The notes beneath the pieces are model-generated. The model was not told where the DNA came from, made no database searches, and saw only the letters and a program-made list of their open reading frames with translations. A stretch of DNA of 64,000 nt from Lachnospiraceae bacterium (GTDB taxonomy: Bacteria > Bacillota > Clostridia > Lachnospirales > Lachnospiraceae), in assembly GCA_017448245.1 (NCBI GenBank), contig JAFSLV010000011.1, positions 1-64,000 of the forward strand. Reading direction: 5' to 3'. Of the stretch, positions 7,337 to 16,898 are shown in pieces. Position 1 is the first letter of the stretch. Each line of letters opens with the position of its first letter. Position numbers and translations under genes: made by a program.

Positions 7337-9010
7337 ATGCGCTACGATCGTCAGACCCGCGCCCTGATGGCAGAGATCACGGAACTGAATGACTCGTTGG
7401 ACGAAGGCGTTCTTGTCAAGCTGGCACAGCTCGAGAAGACGGCAACGGCCTTGAATGACGACTATCTATTGGGGTTCACCTACTATTATTACGCCTATGC
7501 CAAGCATTATTTTGTTAAGGACCGTGCGGATTTTACGCAGGATCTGTCGCTTGCGGTCAGATATCTGATGCGCGTGGAGGACCACGAGCTGTTGTCGCGC
7601 GTCTTCAATCTGGTCGCCATCGACGCTTTTTCCTGCGGTGCCTATGATGTCGCCTACAATTATTACATGAATGCGCGGCAGGAGGCGAGGGCGATGGGCA
7701 ATGTGCTGTCCGTAGCCATCATCGAGACCAACCTGGCGCTGATCTTCATGGAACTGGCCGATTATAAAAAAGCAAAGCACTACATCGGCAACGCGATCCG
7801 TCTGCTCTATGACTCACGCAATGATCCCAATGCCTGCTATTCTCTGATGGCGGCGTACGTGGATGATGCGATGATCTCCGTCGGACAGGGCAGGCTGAAG
7901 GCGGCGAGGCGGGCACTGACGGAGGCGGAAAAGTACATTCCGGAGAATGCGACGCAGGCCGAGGATCTGCGCATCTCCCGCGCGATCATCGCACTGCGTC
8001 TGGCTTTTGCGGAGAATAACGCAAAAGAAGTGCAGCGACTGGAGCGCTTTTTGATCGATTGCTTCAGGGAAGAGCCGTATCCCGCAGACTATATCGGTGA
8101 CATCAGGAGTCTGTGCACATGGCTGATTGAGCGGGGACATCCGGCGGTCGCCGGGCGTCTGATCGACACCGTGAATCAAAAGATTCTCGCCTCCGATACG
8201 GGACATGCCATCCGCAGCTTTTCGACGCTCAAGGTCCATTACTACACCGCCTGCGGCAATGACAGGAAAGTCCGCGAAGCCCTGGAGGAACAGCAGGCTC
8301 TTTTGCACAAGCAGCGCGAGAGTCTCAACCGCATGCGGAAGTACACGATGGATCTCGTGCGTCTCGACAACGATATCCGTACCATGCGGCGCCATACCAA
8401 AGAAGAGCATGTGCAGCTGGAGAAAAAGGCCTACCACGACGCGCTGACCGGCATCGCCAACCGCTATATGCTCAATAAACTCCTTGAGGCGTCGTTTGAG
8501 CGCGCGCATAAAGACGAGACACTCCTCGGCATCGCGATTCTTGACATCGACTATTTCAAGGAATACAACGATACCTTCGGACATCCCGCGGGAGACAGGT
8601 GTCTTGTCTCCGTCGCCTCCGCAATCGAAGCGTTGTGCGAAAAGGAACTGCCCGAAGGCGCTTCCGTCTACGCCGGACGCTACGGCGGCGATGAATTTGT
8701 TCTGATCTACGAAGGGATGGAGCGGGAAAAGATACTTTCACTGGCAAAGGGGCTCGACCGCGATATCCGCGCGCTTGCCATCATGCATCCGAAGTCCGCC
8801 ATTGACAAGGTGGTGACGGTTTCGCAGGGACTGTGCGTGAGCGTGCCCGCGCGCAAGCACAAGGTCTGGGATTTCCTCTCCGGCGCGGATGTTGCGCTGT
8901 ATGAGGTCAAGGAAGCGCGCGGCAAAAAGTCACAGATAAAGAACGGTGTCAAATGCCGCTCGATCCGGGCGAGGGACGCAGGGGAGCGTGATAAATATGG
9001 CGCATTATGA
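7337..9010 (+). CDS. diguanylate cyclase-type protein with TPR-like N-terminus
   Basis: The 557-aa protein has a C-terminal GGDEF domain (about residues 370-530) with the intact signature RYGGDEF near residue 450 and the DALTGIANR entry motif. It should make cyclic di-GMP from GTP, as GGDEF enzymes do. No RxxD inhibitory site is visible five residues before GGDEF. The N-terminal 340 residues are alpha-helical, soluble and TPR-like (for example LADYKKAKHYIGNAIRLLY), followed by a coiled coil. No membrane segment is seen, so the input is probably cytoplasmic. The ATG at 7337 follows GGGAGG. A second, homologous gene starts before this one ends (14-base overlap), so the two form a tandem pair. 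Confidence 0.88.
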   Translation: MRYDRQTRALMAEITELNDSLDEGVLVKLAQLEKTATALNDDYLLGFTYYYYAYAKHYFVKDRADFTQDLSLAVRYLMRVEDHELLSRVFNLVAIDAFSCGAYDVAYNYYMNARQEARAMGNVLSVAIIETNLALIFMELADYKKAKHYIGNAIRLLYDSRNDPNACYSLMAAYVDDAMISVGQGRLKAARRALTEAEKYIPENATQAEDLRISRAIIALRLAFAENNAKEVQRLERFLIDCFREEPYPADYIGDIRSLCTWLIERGHPAVAGRLIDTVNQKILASDTGHAIRSFSTLKVHYYTACGNDRKVREALEEQQALLHKQRESLNRMRKYTMDLVRLDNDIRTMRRHTKEEHVQLEKKAYHDALTGIANRYMLNKLLEASFERAHKDETLLGIAILDIDYFKEYNDTFGHPAGDRCLVSVASAIEALCEKELPEGASVYAGRYGGDEFVLIYEGMEREKILSLAKGLDRDIRALAIMHPKSAIDKVVTVSQGLCVSVPARKHKVWDFLSGADVALYEVKEARGKKSQIKNGVKCRSIRARDAGERDKYGAL

Positions 9011-10628
9011 CGAACGCGTCCTGCGGCTCATGGAGGAAATCCGGGCGGGCGCAAGGCAGCAGGATAAAAAGCAGGAAAAGAGACTTGCGGCGCTGTTAAA
9101 AGAGGCAAAGGCGCTAAGCGACGATGCGCTGACGGGCTTTGCGCATTATCATTATGCGGACCGCTATTATTTTATGGCGCCCGATTATCAGAAATTTCGC
9201 AGACATCTCAATCTCGCGGTACGCTGTCTTCTGGATTCCGAAGACAGGGAGACACTCGGCAAGGCCTATAATCTCGTCGCCATCGACGCACACAACGTGG
9301 GGAGCTACGCGATCGCCTATCAGTACTATCTGACCGCACTCAAGATCGGGGAAACCGCCAGGCAGAGTGCCCTGCGCGCAAGCGTCGGCGCCAATATCGG
9401 AAGACTGCTGATGGAGCTCGAATATCATGAATCGGCCAAGGCCTATCTTGCGCAGAGCCTCCAGCAGATGAAGACCTACAAAAACAGCATGCTCTATGTC
9501 CGTAATATGGCGACGATCTGTTATCTGAACGGGATCAACAAGGTCAGCCTCGGCCAGCCGGGCGATGCCCTGGAGGATCTGGTGCAGATCGAGCGGTATC
9601 TGACGGATTGCGCAGAGGAAGAGGAGCCTCTGCTCAGGCTGATGCTAAACATTTTGCATGTGCGGATTGTGCTGGCAGGCAAAAACCGGCACCGGCTGGA
9701 GGAAATGATCGGGGAGATTTTGCCTGTTTTGCGGCAGCTCTATCCGGTCTATGATATGATCGGCGATATCGGATATCTTGTCAAACCGCTGATCGCCGGG
9801 GGTGAACTGACCTGTGCGGACCGGATTCTTTCGGAGACGGGAGAGCGCATCATGCACTGCGGCATCACGCATACGGAGCGTCTGTTTTTCGAGATGAGGC
9901 TTTTGTACGACAGAGCGGCGGGGCACAAGAGGCGCGTGCTTGAGGATATGAAGGAACTGCATGCGCGTATCTGCAGACAGGAAGAGGAGCAGAACGAGCG
10001 CACGCTGCAGACGATCGAGTTGTCCGCGATGATGGCGGAACTGAGGCTGCGTCACAAGGAGACCGTGCAGGAAAATGTGATTCTGCAGCAGCAGGCGGAT
10101 ACCGACGCGCTCACCGGACTGCCCAACCGCTACGCGATGAATGACCGCCTTGAGGCGGCGTTTGACCGGGCGCTCGCGGGGCAAAAGGAACTCGTTATCG
10201 GCATCCTCGACGTGGATTATTTTAAAGAATACAACGACACCTACGGCCATCAGGCGGGGGATGTGTGTCTCAATGCGATCGCGGGGATTCTGCACTCGCT
10301 CGTAAGAAAAGAAAAGGGTGTTTTTTGCGCGCGTTACGGCGGGGACGAATTTGTGCTGCTGCTCGAGGAAGGCGGCAAAAAAAAGATCGAAGAGATCGCG
10401 CGGACGCTGCATGAGGAGATCTTTGACTGCCGTATCCGGCATGCGCATTCGCGTACTTCGGCGTATGTGACCGTGACACAGGGCTACTGCACGGGGATTC
10501 CCGAGCACAGGGTCAAGATCTGGGATTATCTTGCGGAAGCGGACAAGGCACTCTACGAGGTCAAAAAGGCGCGCGGTTCTCTGGCGGAGGGCGCACTGCC
10601 CGTACGTATCTGCGGCCTTTCGTTATAA
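8997..10628 (+). CDS. second diguanylate cyclase-type protein with TPR-like N-terminus
   Basis: This 543-aa protein is homologous along its length to the preceding gene, from the matching N-terminus (MAHYDERVLRLMEEI against MRYDRQTRALMAEI) to the GGDEF domain. The signature RYGGDEF lies near residue 447 and DALTGLPNR introduces the domain. The start at 8997 is preferred over an upstream ATG at 8946 because AGGGGAGCG precedes it at a normal distance and it matches the start of the paralogue. The gene overlaps the first by 14 bases, implying co-translation. The N-terminal helical repeats have diverged more than the catalytic domain, suggesting that the two copies sense different partners while both make cyclic di-GMP. 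No membrane segment is present. Confidence 0.88.
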   Translation: MAHYDERVLRLMEEIRAGARQQDKKQEKRLAALLKEAKALSDDALTGFAHYHYADRYYFMAPDYQKFRRHLNLAVRCLLDSEDRETLGKAYNLVAIDAHNVGSYAIAYQYYLTALKIGETARQSALRASVGANIGRLLMELEYHESAKAYLAQSLQQMKTYKNSMLYVRNMATICYLNGINKVSLGQPGDALEDLVQIERYLTDCAEEEEPLLRLMLNILHVRIVLAGKNRHRLEEMIGEILPVLRQLYPVYDMIGDIGYLVKPLIAGGELTCADRILSETGERIMHCGITHTERLFFEMRLLYDRAAGHKRRVLEDMKELHARICRQEEEQNERTLQTIELSAMMAELRLRHKETVQENVILQQQADTDALTGLPNRYAMNDRLEAAFDRALAGQKELVIGILDVDYFKEYNDTYGHQAGDVCLNAIAGILHSLVRKEKGVFCARYGGDEFVLLLEEGGKKKIEEIARTLHEEIFDCRIRHAHSRTSAYVTVTQGYCTGIPEHRVKIWDYLAEADKALYEVKKARGSLAEGALPVRICGLSL

Positions 10629-10646
10629 GCAGCGGGGATGGTTCTG

Positions 10647-11651
10647 ATGCGGCATCTGACGATCTGCAATGATAACGGAGCGGTGGCGGAGATCCTCGAT
10701 TTCGGAGGTATCATCCGCAGACTCCTTGTGCCGGACCGTGCGGGCAGGCCGACCAATGTGGTGACCGGATTTGCCGACGAGAGGGAGTATACGGACAATC
10801 CATGTTTTATGGGCGCACTGATCGGGCCCGCCTGCAACCGCACCGCGCGGGCCGCTTTTACGCTGGACGGCATCACGTACAGAATCCCGCAAAACGAGGG
10901 CGAAAACAATCTGCACAGTGACGATGCCGAAGGCTTTCATAAAAAGACCTGGGAGGTGTCGGCACTTACAAAAGACAGTGTCACCCTGCGATTGCATGCA
11001 CCGGACGGGGAACTCGGTTTTCCCGGAAACAGGGATTTTACGGTGAGCTACTCGCTGACCGGAGACAACGCGTTGCGGATGATCTGTGACGCGACGACGG
11101 ACAAGACGACCCTGTGCAATCCGACACAGCATACGTATTTCAATCTGGACGGCGCACGCGGAGGAGAGATTCACGGACACCGCGCGCGTTTTTTTGCGTC
11201 CTCGTATCTCCCGGTCGGAGAGGGCATGATCGTAACGGGAGAGCGCAGGGCGGTTGCGGGAAGCCCGTTTGATTTTCTTGAGGAAAAAGAAATCGGCAGG
11301 GATATCGATGCGGACGATGCGCAGCTTTTGCTTGCCGGCGGATATGATCATTGCTTTATGACGGATGCGTATGACGGAACGCTCAGGCGTTGTGCCGTGG
11401 TGAGGAGCGCAGAGACGGGCATTGCGATGGAGGTGAAGACGACGCTGCCGGGCTTTCAGTTCTACAGCGGCAATTTCTTTGACTGTCCCCGGGATACGGA
11501 GGGGCGTCACCGCGGGATCAGGGAAGCCTTTTGCATCGAGACGCAGTATCCGCCGGACGCGGTGCATCATCCGGACCTTCCGCAGCCGGTGTTGCGGAGG
11601 GATGAGACGTATCATGCCGAGACGATATTCCGATTCTATATAGACGATTAA
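10647..11651 (+). CDS. galM: aldose 1-epimerase (galactose mutarotase)
   Basis: The 334-aa product is a galactose mutarotase-like beta-sandwich enzyme that interconverts alpha and beta aldoses in the cytoplasm. The conserved acid His is in NPTQHTYFNL (His162) and the base Glu in AFCIETQYPPDAVHHP (about residue 298). The sugar-binding NR pair is in ACNRTARA. The start at 10647 is preferred because GGGGAT is correctly spaced from it; the in-frame ATG at 10638 directly abuts that site and would lack spacing. It follows the GGDEF pair by 18 bases and may be read with it. No other sugar genes are nearby, so the physiological sugar is not indicated. Confidence 0.9.
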   Translation: MRHLTICNDNGAVAEILDFGGIIRRLLVPDRAGRPTNVVTGFADEREYTDNPCFMGALIGPACNRTARAAFTLDGITYRIPQNEGENNLHSDDAEGFHKKTWEVSALTKDSVTLRLHAPDGELGFPGNRDFTVSYSLTGDNALRMICDATTDKTTLCNPTQHTYFNLDGARGGEIHGHRARFFASSYLPVGEGMIVTGERRAVAGSPFDFLEEKEIGRDIDADDAQLLLAGGYDHCFMTDAYDGTLRRCAVVRSAETGIAMEVKTTLPGFQFYSGNFFDCPRDTEGRHRGIREAFCIETQYPPDAVHHPDLPQPVLRRDETYHAETIFRFYIDD

Positions 11652-11782
11652 AAAAGTTTATACTTTCAAAAGGTTTTATATCTTCCATTTTCCGTAAAAT
11701 AATGGCATACTTAAAAAGGGTGAATGCGGTGCAGTCGTATCAGACGGATGCGCCGCCGTTGTACGTTGCGGGGAGCATAATC

Positions 11783-12487
11783 ATGGCACACGACAGCAAT
11801 ACTCTGTATAATTCCGGGAATATTTTGCATGGCATGACCCGCATTTCCGAACAGGAGATTGCGGAAGTTCTGCATATGGCGGATGACCTGCAGCGGTTTC
11901 GCATGCTCATGATGAAGTACGAGTGCGCAATCGCGGAGGTCAGAACCAAGCTCGAAAACCTAAATCGCGACATGTCGCTCAAGTATCAGCGCAATCCTTT
12001 TGAATCGATCAAATCGCGCCTGAAGACCCCGACATCCATCTACGACAAGATGAAGCGCAGGGGGCTTGAGGTGTCTTACGATTCCATCGCCGAAAATCTT
12101 ACGGACATCGCGGGGGTCCGGGTAATCTGCTCTTTTGTCGACGATATCTACATGCTCGCGGACTGTCTGGCCGCACAGGATGACGTGACGGTGCTGCAAA
12201 AAAAGGACTATCTGGCGGAGCCCAAGGACAACGGCTACCGTTCGCTCCACCTGATCATCAAGGTCCCGGTGTTTCTTGCGGACGAGACGGAAAGCATGAC
12301 GGTCGAGGTGCAGTTCCGCACGATCGCCATGGATTTCTGGGCGTCGCTCGAGCATAAGATGAAATATAAAAGGGACATCCGTAACCCGGAAACGGTGTCG
12401 GAAGAGATGCGCTTTGCGGCGGATCTCATCAACCAGCTCGACCACCGCATGACGCAGATCCGGGAAAAAATCGACTACGTGGAATAA
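11783..12487 (+). CDS. small alarmone synthetase, RelQ/YjbM type (p)ppGpp synthetase
   Basis: The 234-aa product carries only a synthetase domain, with no hydrolase, TGS or ACT domains, which marks it as a small alarmone synthetase. Such enzymes transfer pyrophosphate from ATP to GDP or GTP. Visible motifs are SRLKTPTSIYDKMKRRG, NGYRSLHLIIKV and EVQFRTIAMDFWASLEHKM, which carry the substrate-binding Arg, Tyr and Glu residues of the RelA/SpoT fold. The start at 11783 has GGGGAG eight bases upstream; a longer form from 11702 is open but lacks a convincing ribosome site and adds a non-family N-terminus. The stop codon touches the left end of the MITE-like element at 12487-12704. Confidence 0.88.
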   Translation: MAHDSNTLYNSGNILHGMTRISEQEIAEVLHMADDLQRFRMLMMKYECAIAEVRTKLENLNRDMSLKYQRNPFESIKSRLKTPTSIYDKMKRRGLEVSYDSIAENLTDIAGVRVICSFVDDIYMLADCLAAQDDVTVLQKKDYLAEPKDNGYRSLHLIIKVPVFLADETESMTVEVQFRTIAMDFWASLEHKMKYKRDIRNPETVSEEMRFAADLINQLDHRMTQIREKIDYVE

Positions 12488-12704
12488 TATGATATAGGTG
12501 TCAAAAGTCATGAACGCGATGATGCTTGCATCAATCGCGGAATGACTTTATGACACCGCCCGACATGAGGAAGTAGCAAAATGCCTGTATTTCAGGCATT
12601 GCAGCGGATTCCGAATGGCGGCAGGATTGCGGGAGTTTCTTTAGAAACGGAGCAATCCGTATATCAAGAATAGTGAAGCCATTATTTTGACACCTAAATC
12701 ATAT
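12487..12704. mobile_element. 218-bp MITE-like element with 20-bp terminal inverted repeats
   Basis: The ends are ATATGATATAGGTGTCAAAA (12487-12506) and its inverse at 12685-12704, matching at 19 of 20 positions. Inside are three hairpins: a long one at about 12497-12557 (GGTGTCA...TGACACC outer arms, CGCGAT/ATCGCG inner arms), AATGCCTG/CAGGCATT at 12579-12600, and GATTGC/GCAATC at about 12625-12657. No coding sequence is present. It fills the whole gap between the relQ-type gene and the methyltransferase, ending 5 bases before the next ATG. No clear target-site duplication is seen. Confidence 0.75.
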
Positions 12705-12709
12705 CAAAT

Positions 12710-13615
12710 ATGTGGATCTCAGATCAGTGGAAAGACTATGAAATCATGGATGCGGGCGATGGCGCAAGGCTCGAGCGCTGGGGCACCGTCATCCTCAGCC
12801 GGCCGGACCCGCAGGTGCTGTGGCCGAAAACCCTGTCCGAAAAGGAGTGGGAAAAAGCAGACGGCGTTTATGTGCGCAGCAGTAAGGGCGGCGGCGAGTG
12901 GACCCGGCACGGAATGCCGGACGCCTGGCAGATCTCCTACGGTGCCCTTTTCTTTCATATCCGCCCCTTTTCCTTCAAACACACGGGGATTTTTCCCGAA
13001 CAGGCCGCCAACTGGGATGCGATGTCTTCTATTATAAAAGAAGCAAATCGTCCGGTAAAAGTGCTCAATCTCTTTGCGTATACGGGCGGTGCGACCTGTG
13101 CGCTTCTGCATGCCGGCGCCCATGTGACCCATGTCGATGCCTCCAAAGGGATGGTGCAGGTAGCCAAAGAAAATGCCGCGCTTTCCGGCCTCGCAGAGCG
13201 TCCGGTCCGCTGGCTTGTCGATGACTGTGCCAGGTTTGTTGCCCGCGAACTCCGCAGGGGCAACCGGTACGATGCGATTCTTCTCGATCCGCCTTCCTAC
13301 GGCAGAGGCCCGAACGGAGAGGTCTGGAAGATCGAGGATGCGATTTATCCCCTGCTTGCGGATTGTGCGAGACTTCTTTCGGACACGCCGCTCTTTTTCT
13401 TTCTCAATATGTACACGACGGGCCTGCAGCCGGGTACGCTGTCGTTCCTCGTACAGCGCGCCTTCATGGAGGCCGGACTTCTTCCCGACCCTTCCGGAAA
13501 ACAAGAATCCGTATCCGGAAAAGTACGGATTCTGTCGGAAGAGCTCGGTCTTCCCGTCACATCCCCGGGTTTGATCCTTCCCTGCGGCGCATGCTGCCGC
13601 GTCATCTTTGGCTGA
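12710..13615 (+). CDS. class I SAM-dependent methyltransferase (RlmI-like)
   Basis: The 301-aa protein has a Rossmann methyltransferase core with the SAM loop VLNLFAYTGGATCALLHAGA (about residues 119-138), the acidic loop HVDASKGMV, and the catalytic-type motif IILLDPPSYGRG near residue 190. This DPPSY motif is shared by RlmI/RlmK-type 23S rRNA methyltransferases, but the PUA domain of RlmI is missing, so the substrate is open. The opening, DYEIMDAGDGARLERWG, is typical of the family and supports the ATG at 12710. No Shine-Dalgarno is visible because the MITE-like element ends five bases upstream. Expression therefore probably depends on the element or on a weak unaided start. Confidence 0.85.
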   Translation: MWISDQWKDYEIMDAGDGARLERWGTVILSRPDPQVLWPKTLSEKEWEKADGVYVRSSKGGGEWTRHGMPDAWQISYGALFFHIRPFSFKHTGIFPEQAANWDAMSSIIKEANRPVKVLNLFAYTGGATCALLHAGAHVTHVDASKGMVQVAKENAALSGLAERPVRWLVDDCARFVARELRRGNRYDAILLDPPSYGRGPNGEVWKIEDAIYPLLADCARLLSDTPLFFFLNMYTTGLQPGTLSFLVQRAFMEAGLLPDPSGKQESVSGKVRILSEELGLPVTSPGLILPCGACCRVIFG

Positions 13616-13620
13616 GATCT

Positions 13621-13700
13621 GTCCCCTTTGACCGGAAACAAGCCAATGAGAACCGTCCCCTTTGACCGAAAACAAGCCAATGAGAACCGTCCCCTTTGGC
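13621..13700. repeat. 34-bp tandem repeat, 2.4 copies
   Basis: Two nearly identical 34-base units (13621-13654 and 13655-13688, one mismatch) are followed by a partial third (GTCCCCTTTGGC, 13689-13700). The core is GTCCCCTTTGACCG followed by AAACAAGCCAATGAGAACC. A related GACCGGGGAC sequence occurs near 48899, so this may belong to a dispersed REP-like family. Confidence 0.85.
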
Positions 13701-13774
13701 ACAATAAAAAAAATCAAGTTTATGGGAGATATTTACCCAGTTTAGAAAAAACGTCATTTTTCCCAAAAAAATCC

Positions 13775-13803
13775 TTGTTTCATAGGGCAGGATGCGATAT
13801 GAT
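13775..13803 (+). promoter_or_regulatory. promoter of the ribosomal S10 operon
   Basis: TTGTTT (13775-13780) and TATGAT (13798-13803) are separated by 17 bases, about 85 bases before rpsJ. The leader contains a small GGGTG/CACCC hairpin at about 13840-13858. Nothing obviously like the enteric S10 leader is visible. Confidence 0.6.
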
Positions 13804-13893
13804 ATCGGATGCTGTGACGTTTCAGGTACTTTTTTTTGCGGGTGAAAAAGAAACACCCGGCAACGTGTAAAACCATAAGGAGATGCAGTATTT

Positions 13894-14205
13894 ATGGCTA
13901 ATCAGGTAATGAGAATCACACTCAAAGCGTATGATCACCAGCTGGTCGATTCTTCCGCGAAGAAGATCATCGAGACCGTCCGCAGAAACGGCTCCCAAGT
14001 CTCCGGACCCGTGCCGCTTCCCACCAGAAAAGAGGTGGTGACGATCCTGCGCGCCGTCCATAAATATAAGGACAGCAGAGAGCAGTTCGAGCAGCGGACC
14101 CACAAGCGGCTGATTGATATCGTATCCCCGACGCCCAAGACCGTCGACGCCTTGCAGCGTCTCGAAATGCCGGCCGGTGTCGAGATCAAGATTAAGATGA
14201 GGTAA
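13894..14205 (+). CDS. rpsJ: 30S ribosomal protein S10
   Basis: The 103-aa product is full length for S10, a small-subunit head protein that also acts as NusE in antitermination. The N-terminus [20 protein letters not shown] and [20 protein letters not shown] are characteristic. AAGGAG precedes the ATG. It is the first gene of a continuous ribosomal superoperon that runs to rplQ. Confidence 0.98.
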   Translation: MANQVMRITLKAYDHQLVDSSAKKIIETVRRNGSQVSGPVPLPTRKEVVTILRAVHKYKDSREQFEQRTHKRLIDIVSPTPKTVDALQRLEMPAGVEIKIKMR

Positions 14206-14211
14206 GTACGG

Positions 14212-14895
14212 ATGAAAAAAGGTATTCTCGCAACCAAAATCGGCATGACACAGATCTTTGAAGAGGACGGGGCGCAGATCCCGGTGACCGTGCTGCAGGC
14301 GGGTCCCTGTGTCGTGACGCAGGTGAAAACGGAAGAGACGGACGGCTACAATGCCGTGCAGGTCGGCTTTGTCGACAAGGGCGAGCGCAAGCAAAACCGT
14401 GACAAGGCCGGCAAGAAGCACGTCAAGTTCATCCACGGCATCAACAAGCCCCTGAAGGGACACTTTGACAAGGCGGGCGTCTCCGGCAAGCGCTTTGTCC
14501 GCGAGTTCCGCTTCGAAAACGCGTCGGAATACGAGCTTGGCGCCGAGATCAAGGCGGATATCTTTGAGAAGGGCGATCACATCGACGCGACCGCCATCTC
14601 CAAGGGAAAGGGCTTCCAGGGCGCGGTCAAGCGCCTCGGACAGCACAGAGGCCCCATGACCCACGGTTCCAAGTTTCACCGTCACCAGGGTTCAAACGGC
14701 GCATCCTCCGATCCGAGCAGGGTCTTCAAGGGAAAGGGCATGCCCGGCCAGATGGGTCACGAGCGCGTGACCGTACGCAACCTTGAGATCGTCAGGGTCG
14801 ACGCGGAGAAGAATCTGATCCTCGTCAAGGGCGCGGTGCCCGGCCCCAGAAAGAGCCTGATCACGATCAAAGAGACGACCAAGGCCGACGTATAA
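14212..14895 (+). CDS. rplC: 50S ribosomal protein L3
   Basis: The 227-aa protein begins [20 protein letters not shown], the standard L3 start, and contains the long central loop [20 protein letters not shown] that reaches the peptidyltransferase centre. It nucleates 50S assembly. Only 6 bases separate it from rpsJ. Confidence 0.97.
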   Translation: MKKGILATKIGMTQIFEEDGAQIPVTVLQAGPCVVTQVKTEETDGYNAVQVGFVDKGERKQNRDKAGKKHVKFIHGINKPLKGHFDKAGVSGKRFVREFRFENASEYELGAEIKADIFEKGDHIDATAISKGKGFQGAVKRLGQHRGPMTHGSKFHRHQGSNGASSDPSRVFKGKGMPGQMGHERVTVRNLEIVRVDAEKNLILVKGAVPGPRKSLITIKETTKADV

Positions 14896-14951
14896 AGGAA
14901 AGAAACAAAAGACAGTCGGAGGCACTCCGTTGTCCGACGTAAGGAGGACGT

Positions 14952-15572
14952 ATGAAGGTAACAATGTACAACATGGAAGGCAAGGAAGTCGGCGACATCG
15001 AGCTGAATGACGAGATCTTCGGCGCGACGGTCAACGAGCACCTGATCTATATGGCGGTCAAGCAGCATCTTGCCGCACGCAGGCAGGGCACGCAGAAAGC
15101 CAAGACCCGTTCCGAGGTCTCCGGCGGCGGCAGAAAGCCCTGGAGGCAGAAGGGCACGGGCCACGCGCGTCAGGGCTCGATCCGTTCGCCCCAGTGGAGA
15201 GGCGGCGGCGTGGTATTTGCCCCCGTTCCGCGCGACTATTCCTTCAAGATGAATAAAAAAGAAAAGCGCGCCGCCTTAAAGGGTGCGCTCACCGACAAGG
15301 CGCAGGGCGGCAAGCTGATCGTCCTGGACGAGCTCAAGATGGAAGAGATCAGGACCAAGGATTTTGTCAAGGTCGTGGATGCCTTAAAGATCGAAGACAA
15401 GGCGCTCTTTGTCACCGCGGAGCACGACGCCAACGTCATCCTGTCCGCCCGCAATCTGAAGAAGGTCAAGACCGCGCTGTCGGACGCGATCAACGTCTAT
15501 GACATCTGCAACGCGCAGACGCTGGTGCTGACAAAGGATGCGGTCGCAAAGATTGAGGAGGTGTATGTGTAA
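14952..15572 (+). CDS. rplD: 50S ribosomal protein L4
   Basis: The 206-aa L4 has the extended tunnel loop rich in Gly, Arg and Lys ([20 protein letters not shown]), which lines the exit tunnel. In enteric bacteria L4 autoregulates the S10 operon, but no matching leader is recognised here. It follows L3 after 56 bases and overlaps rplW by one base (TAATG). Confidence 0.97.
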   Translation: MKVTMYNMEGKEVGDIELNDEIFGATVNEHLIYMAVKQHLAARRQGTQKAKTRSEVSGGGRKPWRQKGTGHARQGSIRSPQWRGGGVVFAPVPRDYSFKMNKKEKRAALKGALTDKAQGGKLIVLDELKMEEIRTKDFVKVVDALKIEDKALFVTAEHDANVILSARNLKKVKTALSDAINVYDICNAQTLVLTKDAVAKIEEVYV

Positions 15573-15871
15573 TGGCAGCCTTAACGCATTACGACGTGAT
15601 TTTAAAGCCGGTGCTCACGGAAAAGAGCATGGCGATGATGGAGCAGAAGGAGTACACGTTTTATGTGCACCCCGATGCCAATAAGACGATGATCAAGGAA
15701 GCGGTGGAAAAGTGCTTTGAGGGCGCAAAGGTCGAGCGCGTCAACACGATGAACATCCGCGGCAAGAAAAAGAGACGCGGCCGCTCGGAAGGCTTTACGG
15801 CGCAGCGCAAGAAAGCGATCGTCAAGCTCACCGCAGACAGCAAGGACATAGAGATCTATCAGGGATTATAA
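15572..15871 (+). CDS. rplW: 50S ribosomal protein L23
   Basis: The 99-aa product is a normal-length L23, which surrounds the exit tunnel and docks trigger factor and [23 protein letters not shown] is the typical opening. It starts on the last base of the rplD stop. A 167-base GC-rich gap, the longest inside the S10 part, separates it from rplB; I see no gene there. Confidence 0.97.
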   Translation: MAALTHYDVILKPVLTEKSMAMMEQKEYTFYVHPDANKTMIKEAVEKCFEGAKVERVNTMNIRGKKKRRGRSEGFTAQRKKAIVKLTADSKDIEIYQGL

Positions 15872-16038
15872 GACCGGGGGGGACGTTCAACTACCGGTAT
15901 GATCCGTCAGCCCGAAGCGTTTTGCCGCTGAGGGCGTGAGAAAGAGAGTATTCAGACAAGAGTCGCTGGAGGCATTGCGCAGAGCGCAGTCCGGAATGCC
16001 GGAAGCGATTGTGATGCGACGGAAAGGAGCAGCACATT

Positions 16039-16881
16039 ATGGGTATTAAAAAATACGGTCCGTATACACCGTCGAGACGGCAGATGACAGGTTCCGATTT
16101 TTCCGAGATCACCAAGAAGAGCCCGGAAAAATCGCTCCTTGCACCGATCAAGAAGCACGCGGGACGCAATTCCCAGGGTAAGATCACGGTGCGTCACCGC
16201 GGCGGCGGCAATCGCCGCAAATACCGTCTCGTCGATTTCAAACGCAATCGCGACGGGATTCACGCCAAGGTGCTGGGCATCGAATACGATCCGAACCGCA
16301 CGGCCAACATCGCGCTGATCTGCTATGAGGACGGCGTCAAGAGCTACATCCTCGCACCGGAAGGCTTAAAGGTCGGGATGCAGGTCATGAACGGACCGCA
16401 TGCGGAAGTGCGTATCGGCAACTGCCTGCCGCTCTCCGAGATCCCGGTCGGTACGGGCGTCCACAACGTCGAGCTCTATCCCGGCAGGGGCGGACAGCTC
16501 GTGCGTAGCGCAGGTAACGTCGCGCAGCTCATGGCAAAGGAAGGCAAGTACGCAACGCTGCGTCTGCCCTCCGGCGAGATGCGCATGGTACCGATCGCCT
16601 GCAGGGCGACGATCGGCACGGTCGGCAACATCGACCACAACCTGATCAACCTCGGCAAGGCGGGGCGTGTACGTCACATGGGATTCCGTCCCACGGTCAG
16701 AGGCTCGGTCATGAACCCCAACGATCATCCGCACGGCGGCGGCGAGGGCCGCAGCCCGATCGGAAGACCCGGCCCCTCCACCCCCTGGGGCAAGCCCGCG
16801 CTCGGATATAAGACACGTAAGCGCAAGAAGCAGTCCAACAAGCTGATCGTCCGCAGAAGAGACGGACGCGCGATTAAGTAA
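16039..16881 (+). CDS. rplB: 50S ribosomal protein L2
   Basis: The 280-aa L2 has the conserved C-terminal [20 protein letters not shown] segment required for peptidyltransferase activity and the N-terminal [14 protein letters not shown]. It is full length. GGAAAGGAGC lies a little upstream of the ATG. Confidence 0.98.
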   Translation: MGIKKYGPYTPSRRQMTGSDFSEITKKSPEKSLLAPIKKHAGRNSQGKITVRHRGGGNRRKYRLVDFKRNRDGIHAKVLGIEYDPNRTANIALICYEDGVKSYILAPEGLKVGMQVMNGPHAEVRIGNCLPLSEIPVGTGVHNVELYPGRGGQLVRSAGNVAQLMAKEGKYATLRLPSGEMRMVPIACRATIGTVGNIDHNLINLGKAGRVRHMGFRPTVRGSVMNPNDHPHGGGEGRSPIGRPGPSTPWGKPALGYKTRKRKKQSNKLIVRRRDGRAIK

Positions 16882-16898
16882 AAGGGAGAGGTAAGTAT

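Noticed and set aside
13621-13700. CRISPR-like array
   Set aside because: The 34-base units are directly adjacent without spacers, and no cas genes are present.
12719-13717. 332-codon minus-strand frame
   Set aside because: It lies opposite the SAM methyltransferase, whose motifs are clear, and runs through the tandem repeat.
15872-16038. Possible small gene between rplW and rplB
   Set aside because: No frame with a start and ribosome site was convincing on either strand.
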